64,000 bases of DNA, from the NCBI RefSeq assembly GCF_019175385.1, contig NC_083338.1, positions 96,027,062 to 96,091,061 on the forward strand. Direction: 5' to 3'. The position numbers and the translations under genes are program-made. Numbering within the stretch: the first letter of the stretch is position 1; the number at the start of each line of letters is the position of its first letter. This DNA comes from Lycium barbarum. Taxonomy: Eukaryota; Streptophyta; Magnoliopsida; Solanales; Solanaceae. The notes under the pieces were generated by a model that saw only the letters and a list, made by a program, of their open reading frames with translations, was not told the origin of the DNA and ran no database searches. Below, piece after piece: positions 1 through 12,600 of the stretch.

Positions 1-2
1 GA

Positions 3-775
3 CAAGCCGAGCGTACCATTCAGACTCTCGAAGATATGCTACAGGCATGTGTGTTAGATTTCAGAGGTAGTTGGGATGATCACTTGCCACTCATTGAATT
101 TGCACATAAAAATAGTTATCATTCTAGTATCCAGATGGCTCCCTATGAGGCTCTATATAGGCACAAGTGTAGATCACTAATTGGGTGGTTCGAAGTGGGA
201 GAGAATAAATTAATACAGCTGGATTTGATACAGCAAGCAGTGGAAAAGGTCATGCTTATTCGGGATCGATTATTGGCAACTCAGTGTCGTCAGAAGTCTT
301 ATGCAGATAATCGCCGACGAGACTTAGAATTCTAGGTTAATGATTGGGTATTTTTAAAGGTATCACCTATGAAGGGAGTCATGTGATTTGGAAGAAAGGG
401 TAAGCTTAGTCCTCAGTATATTAGACCTTACAGGATTGTACGCAAAGTGGGCCAGGTTGCTTATGAGTTAGATTTACCTTCTGACTTGGAGTCAGTTCAT
501 CCGGTTTTTCATGTGTCAATGCTTCGCAAGTGCATTGGAGATCTTTCCAAAATTGTACTCGTGGATCATGTCCAGGTCACCAAGCAATTTTCTTACGAAG
601 AAGTTCCCATTGCAATCCTAGATAGACAAGTTCGAAGACTAAGAACTAAAGATGTAACTTCAGTTAAAGTTCTATAGAGAAACAATAATAGAGAAAAAAT
701 GACTTGGGAAGCTAAGAGACATATGAAGTCTAGGTATCCACATTTGTTTCCACTCCTAGAGGAGGTTCAGACATA
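3..775 (+). pseudogene. Ty3/gypsy (Tekay-type) integrase C-terminus, decayed, cut by window start
   Basis: Reading starts at the integrase QAERTIQTLED segment, which holds the third catalytic acid (Glu) of the DDE core. It continues through the C-terminal DNA-binding part (VFLKVSPMKGV, SDLESVHPVFHVSMLR) into a chromodomain-like tail (ILDRQVRRLR ... MTWEA). The reading frame is kept, but stops occur at 333-335, in the segment 336-446, and at 675-677, so it is a pseudogene. The protein is very similar to the integrase of the element at 18737-20233, so both belong to the same broad Tekay/Del chromovirus group. In that clade the chromodomain is thought to steer integration toward heterochromatin. 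The catalytic half, RT and gag would lie before base 1. Confidence 0.9.
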
Positions 776-970
776 GACACCATTGTCTTCAAGTGCGTAA
801 TGCTTTCTTGGTCGTGTGGGGACATTATTATTATCGTTGTTGTTGTAGCCCTGTGAGGCATTGCATACTTTGGGTTGTTGTGATAGGATGGTAGTGATAT
901 AGTTACAGGGGAAACTCTGGCGAAATTTTTGTAGAATCCCTAAAAGTCTAACATTCGAGGACGAATGTTC

Positions 971-985
971 TTAAGGGGGGAAGAA
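971..985 (+). other. Polypurine tract of the first Tekay-type element
   Basis: A purine run (TTAAGGGGGGAAGAA) lies directly before the LTR start TGTTACACC. This is the plus-strand DNA priming site of LTR retrotransposons. The same arrangement, with nearly the same flank (ACGAATGTTCTTAAGGGGGG), is found before the 3' LTR of the element at 12295-23271. Confidence 0.85.
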
Positions 986-3290
986 TGTTACACCTTGGAA
1001 AATTCTGCATTGTTTGTATTATGAGTAAACTAACATAAGATCAAAGTGGACATGAAGTCCTTACAAGTTTAAGGAGGGTATAAAATAATTCTAAGTTTGT
1101 ACCTTAAGTTTTTGGAGTCAAATGAATCGGTTGAAGTAAGTTCGTTGAAGGATTGGAATTTGAGTCATGTTTTGGGAAGAATTCATAACATTTACATTAT
1201 ACATTTCTTAGTATTACCTTGATAGGGATTTATAGGGCTCTTTATATGGTTAATGAAGTTTTATACAAGTGACAAGAAGGTTCCATAAGGATTGGAGGTT
1301 AAACGAATCGAAAAGAACGCATTTTCGCGAAAATCGGAGTTTGTGGACCAGTTTGCGGCCGCAAACTGGGTTTGCTGTGCAGAAAACTGGCTGCAAACTT
1401 CCCAAATTGGCTGGAATCACTTCCCAACATCCTCCCTAAGGATAGGAGGGGATATGCGGCCGCATACTCAGTATGCTGAGCCGCATCTCCACCGCAAATT
1501 AAAGCGGGGGGCATTTTTAAAACCTTTTTAAGTCCCAAGAGATCCCATTTCCATATCCACCTCCCAAATTATTCCCCCACATTATAAGAGAGTTCTTGAA
1601 GGTTCTACAACATTTCACAACTTTCCACACCATCAAAAGAGAAGATCAAACACTAAAACCTCAAGATAATCCATGAAAGATGATTGTTCTTGCTTCTCTT
1701 CAAAGTTGTGATTTACTTAGTCTTGGAAGGAGTTCAGTAAGGAGAATATCTTCTATTATAAGGTATGTTATCCATATTATTTACATGATTGATTTGATTT
1801 AGAGGTTTAGCAAGTCTTGGAGAGGAAAGAATCATAGTAAAGAAGTCATAAAGTGTTGAATTGAAGTTGATAACTATGAGGTGATTTTGAAAGGAGATGT
1901 TGGATTGATTTAAGATTAATTTGAATATAATTCCTTGACTATGGTATTGTTGATATTATTATTGTTGTTTGGGAGTTGTTTTGGAATTTGGTGAAAGTCG
2001 ATAAAATAGGGGAAGTGCTTCCCAAATTCCGCTAGCTCGTTAATTACACTAGTTTGAACTTAAGAGTGTTTTCAAGACTTAACCTTAGTATGAATCCTCT
2101 TGAATGTAAATTTGCGAGCTTGGAAGGAGAAAAATTAAGTAGTTAAGGAGACGTAAAGGTATGCTAAGGCTAACCCTTTCTTTCTTAAGGCATGATCCCA
2201 GTGTCGCGAACTTATACATGATATTCATAATGTCTTCCATGATGACTCCATTCCTAGAAGTACTAAAGCTTATAGTTCTGGATGCTCTTATGATATTATT
2301 GATCTTGTTCCTCATATTTGATATCATCTTATGATAGTTGACCTTAATGAGAAGATATACTGATAATGATGACTCCATAATGGTAATCGGAGGTTCACCG
2401 ACTTCGTGTCACTCCAATGGAGTTGTAATGTTTCCTTTGGATTCTCATTCATGCTTTATATATATAAATGTATTTTCTCACACAGAGTCGCGCTATAGTC
2501 GGCCGGGTATGACACCTATTGTGCACACCACTGCAGTTGGGTACGGATAACACCAAACCTTATTATGGTCGGGTATGGATAACACTGAGCCTTGTTATGG
2601 TCGGGTACGGGTGACACCGAGCCTATATTGGCTGGGTATAGTATCATTATATATGTAGGTATGGATTGTTTTCTTTGGAGAAAGGTTAGGTATGCATGAC
2701 AGTCGCCTTAAGAGGTATTATGAGGTATAAATTGATCTCTTTATCTCATGTTATCTTCATATTCTCATTATGCTGTTATTCATGCCTTACATACTCAGTA
2801 CATTATTCGTACTGACGTCTTTTTGTTTTTGGATGCTGCGTTCATGCCGGCCGATAGACAGGGAGACGAACCAGATCCCTAGGCTGCTTCTTCAGTGATT
2901 GTACAGGAGCGCTCCATTTGTTTCGGAGCTGCAGATTGGGTGGTACTGTTCTTTTGTTTACATAAATGGGCATGGCGGGGTCAGGTCCCGTCTTTATGGT
3001 GTTATGCACTTCTTGTAGAGGCTCGTAGACAGATGTTTAGATTTTTTGTAACCTCATCGGTTCATGTTTTGTATATCATTTTAGCAGCCTTGTCGACTTG
3101 TACATATGGGCATAGGTTATGGTGTTTTACATAGACATGCATATATCAATTGAAATGGGGTCTATTTCAGATTATGGTATTCATGAGTTATTCTTGTGGC
3201 CCATCTAGATGTGACTATGAGATGTAGTAGAGAAGTGCTCGGTAGGTTAACTCCGGGTGCCCGTCATGGCCCTCCGGTTGGGTCGTGAAA
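986..3290 (+). mobile_element. 3' LTR of first Tekay-type element (family A), about 2.3 kb
   Basis: It begins TGTTACACC after a polypurine tract and ends near GGTCGTGAAA, a decayed form of the GTCGTGACA terminus seen in the young element. It contains GGCC-centred palindromes (1348-1369, 1453-1466) and a series of 'GGTCGGGTACGG'-like short repeats (2495-2640). Antisense fragments of the same or a closely related LTR occur at 6152-10523 and 35425-41150. Shared blocks include AAGGTATGCTAAGGCTAACC and the CGCGCTATAGTCGG segment. No coding capacity is expected; short ORFs here are chance. Confidence 0.8.
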
Positions 3291-3299
3291 ACTACTTAG

Positions 3300-6151
3300 T
3301 TCTGTAACCAACATAGGACCTTAGAACAAATATGCCAAACTTTGAATACTATTTCTAACCCTTTACACATGCAGGGTTCCTTCAGCTAGTTGAAAAAGAC
3401 ACAGAGTGAACAACCATGGTTAAGTTAAGAGATCTCGTGCCATAAGGAGGATGAAACTGTTAACTAGTTGGCAGGTCTTATGGTAAATGCATATTAACAC
3501 AGATCCAGAATGGTATCAGATAGGCAAAGAAACATACAAACAACTTATAAATCATGTCACTTAAGTGTTTTAGAGGTCAAATAGGCAAGTTTCGGGATCA
3601 AATCCCTCTATGCAGATCCGTACTTCATTACCATTTCTCATATATATAAGCCTATGATGCTATTAACACATGAAAAATGCCATTAAGAGTAATAGAGCAT
3701 ACTTACAGACTTAAAGTAGACTCAAACAAAGCAGTGATATTGAGCATCCTTTCAACAATAGAGGTATTTAACAGGTTTAAAAAGGTTATAGTCACAGCCC
3801 AACCTAAAGAACCAACTTAATATATCATACTTAGCACCGTTTTTCATGTATATTAAGTTCTAATGTCGACAAACTCAAAATCCAAACTTAGAACACTCTT
3901 ATTTGACCAACTGATAACCCCCTTAAGCATTTTTAACACATAAGAGCATTTAACATGACTTTCAATTAAGTCTAGACTGCCTAGATGTCATTTTAAACTA
4001 ACACCTGAGCATACATAATCTTAACATAGCTAAAAACATGCTCATATATTGCCTTCCATGATTAATAGACCGACAGTGTGTCAATCATGCAAACAACGGG
4101 CAAACAAGTATAACTAATCTACTCCAAATTAATACATATATCTAACAACAAGATAAACATGCTTTACTCATTTACCAACTGACAAAACTTTAAGCCTAAT
4201 CTCAAACCGAACAAGGATTTCTCTTAAAACTAAACTGAACAGGGCTAAATAATACATTATGCTTAAAAGATCGCCAAGATTAACTAGATGGTTTTCTTAA
4301 CTAATTAAGGCGGACCTACACTACAGCTAAACAGGTATTAACATGCTTTAGTAGTTAAAAGTCAGTCTAAGCTAAACATATATTAACTTAAGATAGACTA
4401 AAACTAGACAGTATCAGTACACAAATCATAATGTAAACTCATAAACCAACTAACATTTATACTAAGCATGATTAAGCTAAATCAAACACATAGAGCACAA
4501 TTAAGCAATTAAAGACCTAAACTAATACATAACTAACCAAAACAAACTAGAACAGACCACATAAACACTTAAATAATTGCTAAAAAATAACAAAAGGAAA
4601 GTAAATTACCTTTTTTGTGTGCAGCCAAATGTCGAGAATGAATTTTGAAGATCCTTTTTCTTCTCCACCTAGAGCTCAGCCACAAACACAAACAGAAAAG
4701 AAAATTTTAAAACTTAACTCTCTCAAATAGTTAAGGATTTCAGCTATTTGCTAAACCCTAAGTAATTCGAGTGTTTTTTAATATGTATGATATATTCGGT
4801 GTCTGTTAAATTGTGAATTGAAGGTTCTTTGTATAGAACCCCAAAATCTCAAAACCCTAATCGAAATTCGATGTGGGACTTGGCAAATTCTGGGAATTGT
4901 TCTTTCAAAACCACATTCAACGACTAGGATTCAGATAGATAAACATATTAAGGGTCAGATTTGATCCAAAATTGATCAATCCATTCGGTTCTTTATGAAC
5001 CAATGGGCTTTGAGTATTCAAAATCACATACAACCAAAATAATTAAAGGTTTTCAGTCATTTGATCGTTGATTTTGCAGAAAAGTAGAAGAGAGAGGGTG
5101 GTCTTATAGTGTTTGGTCGCACCACGGTGGAGAGAAGGAGCTTTAATTCATGTTTTGCCTAAATTGACCATACAAGGCTTGTAATATAGCAAAGCGCGTG
5201 AAAACCCTTCCATTCTCGGCGTTGTGACGAGGAGATAGAGATGGAGCAGTGAGACATCATTAGGCTTTCTCAACCCTTTTGCCAAAAATGGCAAAATGAA
5301 GACTTAGGGGTCTGTTTGGTGGCTTTTAAGCCGATGGGCCGGGTCTGTCCTTAATGCACTGGGCTCAGCCAGAATTAAAAGAAAAAGAAAGGGGGGCCTT
5401 TTGTATATACACACATATACACAATATACATGTATATATGTGTATATGGAAAGGGCACAATGTTGTTTTAATAAATGGCCAAATTTAAGAAAGTGAATTG
5501 ATTTAGACCCCTCAATTATGGCCAACACAATTAATTAACCATTTAATCAAATTAATTGACATGGATAATTATGTAAAGAAGTTAAACTCTCAATCAAGAC
5601 CTCAATTGATTTTAAATCATGAAATTGGTTATTTCAATTATAGCCATATTTGACTAAAAATTGATTATTTCAATTGTAGCCGCAATTAATCACATAATAA
5701 GCAATTTTATAAATGTAACCACAATTAAATATTTAATTAATTATGATTAATCTAAAAATTGCACAAATGCCAATTGATTACACAGAGATTAAAACATGAG
5801 AGGTAAAATAATTATTTATTTAATTAATCAAGTTTCTTGAATTGAACGGAGTAAAATACTTGCTCATTGAATCTTCAATAATTTTCACAATTAATTGGAT
5901 AATTGTTTTAAATTGTTTTCTGATTTAATTTGGCAAATGATTTGTATAAATAGTAAAAATATGTAAATTATTCTCAAATGACTTATGACACGCTTTTGAA
6001 ACTATTTTGCCCAATGAAATTGCAAAATATTATCATAATAATTTTGCGAAGTCAATTTGATTTATAAAAATATATGTTTCACTTCGTTTTAGATTCAAGA
6101 ACCCTGGGTAATTAAAATAAATTACTGGAGGTCAAAAATTAGGTGTCAATA
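3300..6151 (-). mobile_element. Antisense Ogre/Tat-type LTR fragment
   Basis: It ends at 6151 with AGGTCAAAAATTAGGTGTCAATA, the complement of a TGTTGACACC-type LTR start, as in the Ogre LTR ending at 45892. An internal block, AATTACC followed by a T/C-rich stretch and GTGCAGC (4604-4627), matches the block at 44499-44519. The other terminus (TGTTATACCCC type) is missing, so the fragment is truncated. The left boundary near 3300 is inferred only from the end of the preceding LTR. No gene was seen in this AT-rich stretch. Confidence 0.6.
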
Positions 6152-7217
6152 AATATTTTAAGAGTACATCCTGAATCTGTCGGAGTGACGTAAGGTCGTT
6201 ATACCTCCGAACATCGTTATGAGATAGCATTTTCATCAACAATTGACTCTATGAATCCTACTGCATCTGAAAAAGGACTTACTGAAAACAACATTCTAGA
6301 TTATGAATCAACATGGAACATCCCTAGCTTCTATGAATAGAATCATTTATATAGTAGCATTACGTTTACGTTTCGTTCAAAAGGATCATGTCAAAAGAAG
6401 AAAAGTTAGCCTTAACATACCTCAAGTGGTCCAAGCAATCCAACAACGAGCTTATCACAACTAGAGCACCAATCCTATAACAAAGGAATGCATATAAAAC
6501 TTAGATGGCGCTAGTATTTCACGTATATCAATGATAACTCGATTCTAAAGTGAAACGGGCAGTATTTCCCCTATTTCTTAATCAAAACCTTCTCAACATT
6601 AACTATTGTCCCCAAAACAAAATTTTTACACAAAACACGCTAATAATCATGGTTGAAGTTAGATTGCAACTCAAAATAACATCAAGATCATGTTTGAACC
6701 TTTCCTCCAATTTCTTTCTCTCCAACCCTAGCATAACTATCACATAAACTCATAAACATGGAAATAAGATGAAATCTTACCTCAAGAGCTTAAGAACACT
6801 TCAATTCCAAGATTAATTCACCTTAAAGTATCCTGTAAAGCTTCTACAAGAAGGAGAAACAAGCTTCAACAATACTTTGAAAACCTTTAGCACCTGATTC
6901 TCACTTTGATCTTTGATTTTTACTTGGGTAGTTAGTGAATATTACGGGAGAGGGTTTCTAGGGCTTATATGAGCTTAGGTTTGAGTTAAAATGACTTAAA
7001 AATGAGGAGAGGTTGTAATATAAACAAACAGCAAAGTCCACTGCCAAGGAAATACGATCCGTATATACTGGCCTATAAAATATACGGCCCATATACTGGC
7101 TGTATAATTTTATACGGACCGTTTATATGGTCCGTATTTCTCAACCTCAAAAGTAACCTTCTATGTTCAATTATAACTTCTTAAATACGGTCAGTATCTC
7201 AAGATACAGTTCGTATC
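6152..7217 (-). mobile_element. Antisense family-A LTR fragment, left part
   Basis: It shares blocks in the same order with 39860-40860, for example GAGTGACGTAA, ACGTTTACGTTTCGTT and TTAGCCTTAACATACCTCAAGTGGTCCAAG. It is continued at 10288 beyond the inserted solo LTR. Its right end carries a cluster of TATACGG-type near-palindromes. No coding capacity. Confidence 0.7.
7030..7215. repeat. Cluster of near-palindromes with GGNCC core
   Basis: Several ATACGG/CCGTAT inverted motifs occur: ATACGATCCGTAT, TATACGGCCCATATA, ATACGGACCG, ATATGGTCCGTAT and ATACGGTCAGTAT. One more (ATATGGTCCGTAT) lies just beyond the solo LTR at 10300-10312. The same LTR position in other copies carries the same GGCC-like core with different arms (see 1348-1466 and 40901-41017). 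Confidence 0.7.
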
Positions 7218-10200
7218 TGTCACGACCCAACCCCGTGGGCCGCGACCAGTGCCCGAGCTGGGCACCTATACGTACCCGATACCCCAAATTAGCATATTAA
7301 CTACAGAATAATAATATAATAATAATATTAGTGGTCGCTACAGAATTTAGCAGAAAAGCAGACTTGGCACACATAGGCCGATAAGGCCATCACAGAACAG
7401 AATATCCCAAACATATGTACAGAACCCACACAGATGTATCCACAGACCTCTACAGAACATATCATAATCATAAGACGGGACAGGGCCCCGTCATACCCTG
7501 AACAAAGTACATATCCAGATAGCAGTGACAGACTGTACCAAAAGATGGGCTCTGTAGAAGAGAGCGCCCCAAAATAGCAGAAATGGGATCCTAAACGTGC
7601 GGATCAGCAAACCTGTCGTCCGTACCTGCGCGGCATGAAAACCCAGCCCCCGAAGAAAGGGGTTCAGTACGAAATATGTACTGAATATGTAAAGCGGAAT
7701 CACAGAAGTCAAATCATAATGGTTACAGAAAATGAGTACAGAATCCAGAGTGTCAAATGCATATTTCCAAAATAGACAGAATGCGTACAGAAACATATGT
7801 CATATCATATCATATCCGGTCCCTTCCACGAGACTCGGCAGACAGAATGTGGCCACCCTCCCGACGCTGGTGCCACTATACAGAGGAATCAGAAAAGGGG
7901 GCGTGGCCCCGTATCATAAAATGTCATATCAAAATGGCCATAACAGATCAGAACAGAATAGGCGGACATGGCACATCATACTCCACAGACCCATGTACGC
8001 GTATACCTGCCCCCTCACATCGGGACGCGGCGAACAATGCAGAGAATTACGCTTGACAACATATCCTGGCCCGGGCTCAGTGTGGGAAACATTGGGACAT
8101 CCACAAATGGAGTAGTGAGAGACTAATGCAATTTAAAAATATAATAAATGTTTTCAAAGACTCGATGAAGCGTATCAAAGACAAACAAATTCAATGGGGT
8201 CGGACGGAATCATAATAAATGTATTTCGGATATCATAATAAATTACAGAAGTATAACTTTCCCGAAGTCATTCCGAGTGTCAAAATAATTTATAATATTT
8301 AACAGAATATTTAAAATAATATTCGTTAAGCGATTAGTAGGGTAATTAAAACATTTCTTTCAAAAATCGCTTAAAAAGGAAGCTTTAACACATTAGGGGC
8401 AAAAACGTAAATAGTGGGCCCGCCTCAGAACAAATAAGGCGGCGGGCTCAAATTGTGCCCTCTAAACATATAATATCATCTACGAAGGTTATACAGACAT
8501 CCTATGACTTTCTGAGTAATTTAGAGCACAATTGCATAATTTCAGAAAAAACGTATCAAAATGGTTCAATTCTACTGAAGGAAAAACTGAAATTTTGTCT
8601 TGCGGATTCCGAGGGCCAAGAGGTCCTTCGAGGCCCGGATCCGACCCTAACACACTAAGGGCATGCCAAGGGAAGAATTGGGGTTGCTTTACATACCTTT
8701 CACGCTCCTTAAGCCTTTCCAAACTCACTTCCCGTTTCGTCGAAAAACTGCAATTGGTCAAGTTTACCAATTGTAAGCTATGAATACCAAAGTTTCCATT
8801 TAATGCATATTTGGCTACCGAAATTTCGGCAGCACTTACCCTATATATATGGCACCCCGAGAATTCAACTCGGCTAGAAATCATCAACAACAACCCAAAC
8901 GACAACATTAACATCAACAAAGAACATTAAGAACACAAATATCCTTCAACTAGACATTTTTCTCACAAGTTGACATAACCTTCATTTCAACCCAAACTTT
9001 CAACTAATATCAATAATTCCACATTCATCAACAATCAAGATCATCACCATATAGTTCTAGAAACATTTCATATCGTTTGCCTTAAGATATACACTCGATA
9101 TACATGATATACATGTAACCTTCCGCCAAAATCATAACCTATGCAAAACATCAAATCTTTGGCATACAACTTCATAACATGTTTCCAACTTCCAAATTCA
9201 TCAATGATCATCATAATTCTCAACCAAACAACTTCATTTCCTTAATGTCGGAAAAATCATACTAAAACGACATAAGTTTCTACATTCCAATTCAATACAA
9301 ACTTATATCATTCTAACTTCATTTACATATCAAGCATCACAATAACACAACTAACACATTAAACAAACTTGATCCATTCCATTCCAAATCCAATATACCA
9401 CACGGCCATAAGCCTCTTTTAAGAACTTCAACTAAATCATTCAACTTTCAATCCCAATATTCATTTCATCACAATCACAACTAGAATATAACATGAATTC
9501 AATACATTTTGGCTATACAACATAGACACACTCACGGCTACACACCTACAACACACACCCACTTTGCAAACTTCCATTTCTTCATACAATCAACACATTT
9601 CTACATACTACAACACAAACAAAACTCAACAACACAATAAAAAGGTAGAAATTCTTACCTTTTCTTCAAGTCTTCTTCACTTGGAGGTATGATTACTTTG
9701 GTGATTCTAATGCTCCCCACTCCAATCCAACTACACCAAGTTACAAAAGAACCTTGACTTAGTAGGGAATCAACAAGAAATAAATTTTTGGAGCAATATT
9801 TTTGGTACCTAATTTTCTAGGCCAAACCCGAGAGCCTCCTTGCTCTTTCTCTTGTTCTTGATTTTTTTGATCTAGCTTCTAAAGTCTTGAACCTTCTAAT
9901 CATATATTAAGAAGACTTGGTCACATGACCAAGCACATGACCAACTAATAAAATGGGCTTGGATCAAGGTCTTATGTTAATTAATTCACATGGAAATTTA
10001 ATACAAATTTTGGGCTTGGGCCACACCATGGCCGGCCACTCCAATGCATTGGGCCTTAAATTCCATTCCATTATTTTTGGCCCAATGACTTATAGCCCAT
10101 GTTTTGTAATTCCCGAAACTAATTTCCAAAATTTCAAAATTGCCCTTAGCCTCGTCCCACACTTTCATGATTCTATTCTTTCATGCATAACTCCTATGTT

Positions 10201-10287
10201 CAACAAAATATCAAATTTGACCTCATATCTCAAGAATCCATTATTTGTCGATTTTTTTCCAAACGTGTGAAAACACGGGTTATAACA
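7218..10287 (-). mobile_element. Solo LTR, family B (Tekay-type), antisense, TSD GTATC
   Basis: On the plus strand it begins TGTCACGACCC and ends GGTTATAACA. Read in sense it starts TGTTATAACCC and ends GGTCGTGACA. Both sides carry the 5-bp target-site duplication GTATC (7213-7217 and 10288-10292), so this 3,070-bp unit is a complete solo LTR. It shares with the LTR at 12295 the block GTGCTGCCGAAATTTCGG and the GACGAAACGGGA segment. A solo LTR arises by recombination between the two LTRs of a full element. Short ORFs inside (such as 7732-8115) are not supported as genes. Confidence 0.9.
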
Positions 10288-10523
10288 GTATCCCTTAATA
10301 TGGTCCGTATAAAACAATTTCAGAATGAAACTTTGTTGAAACATATTCTCTTCGATTCACTTAGTCTCTAATCCTTCCATAACTTGCCAGACATGAACTT
10401 AAACCCTTATAAACAAAAGATGGAAATATCAAACCTCGTATAACCTCGGAGACAGCACGGTGTTCAGGACTAGGGCAACTACATACAACGAATCTCAACG
10501 TTTAAAACTACGAGGTGTAACTA
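10288..10523 (-). mobile_element. Antisense family-A LTR fragment, right part
   Basis: This continues the fragment at 6152-7217 after removal of the solo LTR. It ends at ACGAGGTGTAACTA, complementary to a decayed family-A start (compare TGTTACACCTTGG at 986). Only about 1.3 kb of the LTR is present in total. Confidence 0.6.
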
Positions 10524-11255
10524 CTTTCCCGTAAGCTGGAGTTTTAGATATAAGGAGCATTGAACTCCAGTGAACATACAAGGAGTTTTATGTCCGTCCT
10601 ATACTCTGTTGGAGTTTTACATTTAAAAGTTTGAATATAACTTTGTATTGGAGATTCATCTACAATAAGTTTTCGACCTTCAGCACACCAATACATGTGC
10701 TAGAGTTTCACTTATAAAAACTTCGAATTCCTTCATAATTTATTGTAGTTTTTCATTTTTTAACAAGAGGTATTTTATTCAAATTTTAGTCTGAATAAAC
10801 TTATCATTTTGCAATAACATTTCAAGCAATGGCTAAACATTAAAAAATAGCTCAATAACTAATCATCCCACACAATTTTCTCTCAGTGGGCCCTAAATAA
10901 TAAGGCCCAATGAATGCTCCAATTTACTCCTAATAGAATGGAATAAGTACATAGGGTAGCCGAATTTGGAGCAAAAGTTATGCCCTATGTTTATAAAATT
11001 TTACAAGTCTATGCACTTCAAAATAATTTCAGACATACGAGATTTAAAGTATAAAAGTTCATGTCCTAAGTTGGCAGGTCACATACATGAGTGAAGTTCA
11101 AACATTTATGTCTAATGTTAGTAAATGTTTTCCCCTAAATAAATTGTTCTTCGATTTTCAACAATTCAACACGTGATTGATTCAATGCCCAAATCTGTTC
11201 TGAATGAGCTCATATTTGAAACGAAAGTTCCATATATCATCAAGAATGAACCAAT
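10524..11255. repeat. Unclassified AT-rich repetitive sequence with reiterated GGAGTTTTA motifs
   Basis: The motif GGAGTTTTA and its relatives recur at about 10550, 10573 and 10610, with the complementary GAACTCCAG at 10562. No open frame or recognisable protein remains. It looks like a decayed repeat, but I cannot name the family. Confidence 0.3.
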
Positions 11256-11266
11256 ATTGAATTCTC

Positions 11267-11462
11267 TCTTTTTTATTAGTATTATTTTCGACCGATCCAG
11301 TATCCGCATTCATGATCGACTAAATTCATATTTGGCCCTGAAAAGTCTCACATTAGGAGGTATAACGCTAACAAAAGCGACTCCATATCCAGAGCTTGAA
11401 CTTGAGACCTCGAGTTAAGGATGAAGGAGTACTTATCGCTTCACCACAAATCCTTCTTGGTC
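11267..11462 (-). mobile_element. tRNA-derived SINE, antisense, with 11-bp TSD
   Basis: Read on the minus strand, it opens with a box A-like TGTGGTGAAGCGATAAG and a box B-like GGTCTCAAGTTCAAGCTC, the internal Pol III promoter of tRNA-derived SINEs. It ends near GCGGATACTGGATCGG, followed by an A-rich tail (AATAATACTAATAAAAAAG). Flanking direct repeats ATTGAATTCTC (11256-11266) and ATTAAATTCTC (11463-11473) differ at one base. The body is about 196 bp. It resembles Solanaceae SINEs of the SolS/Au type; the exact family is inferred from memory of the family pattern. Confidence 0.75.
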
Positions 11463-11752
11463 ATTAAATTCTCAAAACAACAACAAATCTAACAGAACCC
11501 CTTTTGCAACAGTGTTGATCTGTCAACATTTTCAAGCGTTTCCTATAACACCCACTTCATTTGAGCACTTTTCATAGTTGAAATTCAAAACCACTTCTTC
11601 AAAGCATTAAACTTAATTACGATAGATACGAAAAACACTATTGTACAACAACTAAGAGTATAGGAGTTCACTTATACCCACTTTCATATTGAAATTGAAG
11701 ACCACTTGCCTTCCAAGTATTATAATTAATTTATATTGATTTGAAAAATATT

Positions 11753-12052
11753 ACTCCCTCCGTCCCAATTTACGTGATCTAGTTTGATTAGGAGCGGAGT
11801 TTAAGAAAGAAAAGAAGACTTTTGAAACTTGTGATCTAAAACAAGTCATAGATATTTGTGTGGCTATAAATCATTTTATTAAGGTTAAAAGGGGAAGTTT
11901 AAAGTTAAATTATTTCTAAATATATAAATGTATCATTCTTTATGGGACAGCCTAAAAAGAAAAGTGTATCACATAAATGTTTTATCTTAACAATGCCTTT
12001 ATACTTTTGAATAATGAATAGCTGGAATAGCTAATCATTTGAGGAGGTAGTT
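11753..12052. mobile_element. Stowaway-like MITE, degenerate right end
   Basis: The left terminus CTCCCTCCGTCCCAATTT follows a TA, which is the classic Stowaway (Tc1/mariner-type) terminal inverted repeat and target site. The interior is AT-rich and non-coding. The right end is eroded (TTTGAGGAGGTAG), so the right boundary is approximate. Confidence 0.65.
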
Positions 12053-12242
12053 TTTAGATATTTTTTTTTCATATTTCAGTTCTTCTCATGAATGTTTATA
12101 AAATTTTATTTATACTAAAGTTTCATCAAGGAAAAAAAGATGAAAGTTGGCTAATTGAAAAGATAATAGAATTGGAGAAACGTATTTTCGTAAGCAAAAT
12201 AAGCATAAAAAGTTACGAAAATAATGTAAGCAGGAAATGCAC
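12053..12242. other. AT-rich spacer, 3' flank of the split tRNA gene
   Basis: No gene is seen. On the minus strand this is the downstream flank of the tRNA-Thr gene. It has T-rich stretches (such as TTATTTTCG and AACTTTTTATG) starting about 20 nt after the tRNA end that could serve as Pol III terminators. Confidence 0.4.
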
Positions 12243-12294
12243 TGCCCTCGTTGAGAGTTGAACTCAAGAGCTCCCACTTACTAAACGGGTGCTC
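12243..12294 (-). tRNA. tRNA-Thr(AGT) gene, 3' part, split by retrotransposon
   Basis: On the minus strand this holds the anticodon arm (loop TTAGTAA, anticodon AGT), a 5-nt variable loop, a T arm with a perfect TTGAG/CTCAA stem and loop TTCAACT, and the acceptor 3' strand with discriminator A. Bases 12290-12294 are the TSD copy. Together with 23272-23298 (counting the TSD once) it totals 74 nt and folds as a cloverleaf. The acceptor stem is fully paired (two G-T). The anticodon stem has G-T and T-G wobbles, which hints at some decay. It could instead be a tRNA pseudogene or a SINE head. Confidence 0.75.
12290..12294. repeat. Target-site duplication TGCTC, left copy
   Basis: The same TGCTC follows the 3' LTR at 23272-23276. 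The 5-bp size fits Ty3/gypsy integrase. Confidence 0.95.
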
Positions 12295-12567
12295 TGTTAG
12301 GCCCCGTGTTTTCGTACAATTGGAAATCGAGAAATAATTATGACTAGGGTGTTAGAAGGATATAAATTAATTTGTGAGAATATGACTATGTGGGTTATGG
12401 AATCTTTTATGCTAAGACCTCGGGGAAGGCCGAGGATAAATTTGGAATTTCGGAAATTAGTTTCGGGAGTTATAAAACGGGACTTTTTAAGCATTGGGCC
12501 AAGAAACCAAAATTTTAATTTGCAAGCCCAAAGGAAGAGAGGGGGCCGGCCAAGCCCAATTTTAAAA

Positions 12568-12592
12568 GGGTCATGTGCTATGCACATGACCC
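12568..12592. promoter_or_regulatory. Perfect 11-bp inverted repeat with CATGTG/CACATG, upstream of TATA
   Basis: GGGTCATGTGC is followed by a 3-bp loop and its exact complement. It contains two E-box-like CACATG cores. It lies 8 bp before a TATA-like sequence, and paired CACATG motifs occur at the matching place in both family-B solo LTRs (near 9920-9941 and 39231-39261). Confidence 0.6.
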
Positions 12593-12600
12593 CAAAAGGA

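Noticed and set aside
1292..1538. Two mirrored 79-codon ORFs on opposite strands
   Set aside because: The mirror arises from the palindromes in this LTR stretch, not from genes.
7491..8920. Overlapping ORFs of 99-143 codons on both strands in the first solo LTR
   Set aside because: Non-coding LTR sequence with no recognisable protein; related LTRs do not keep these frames.
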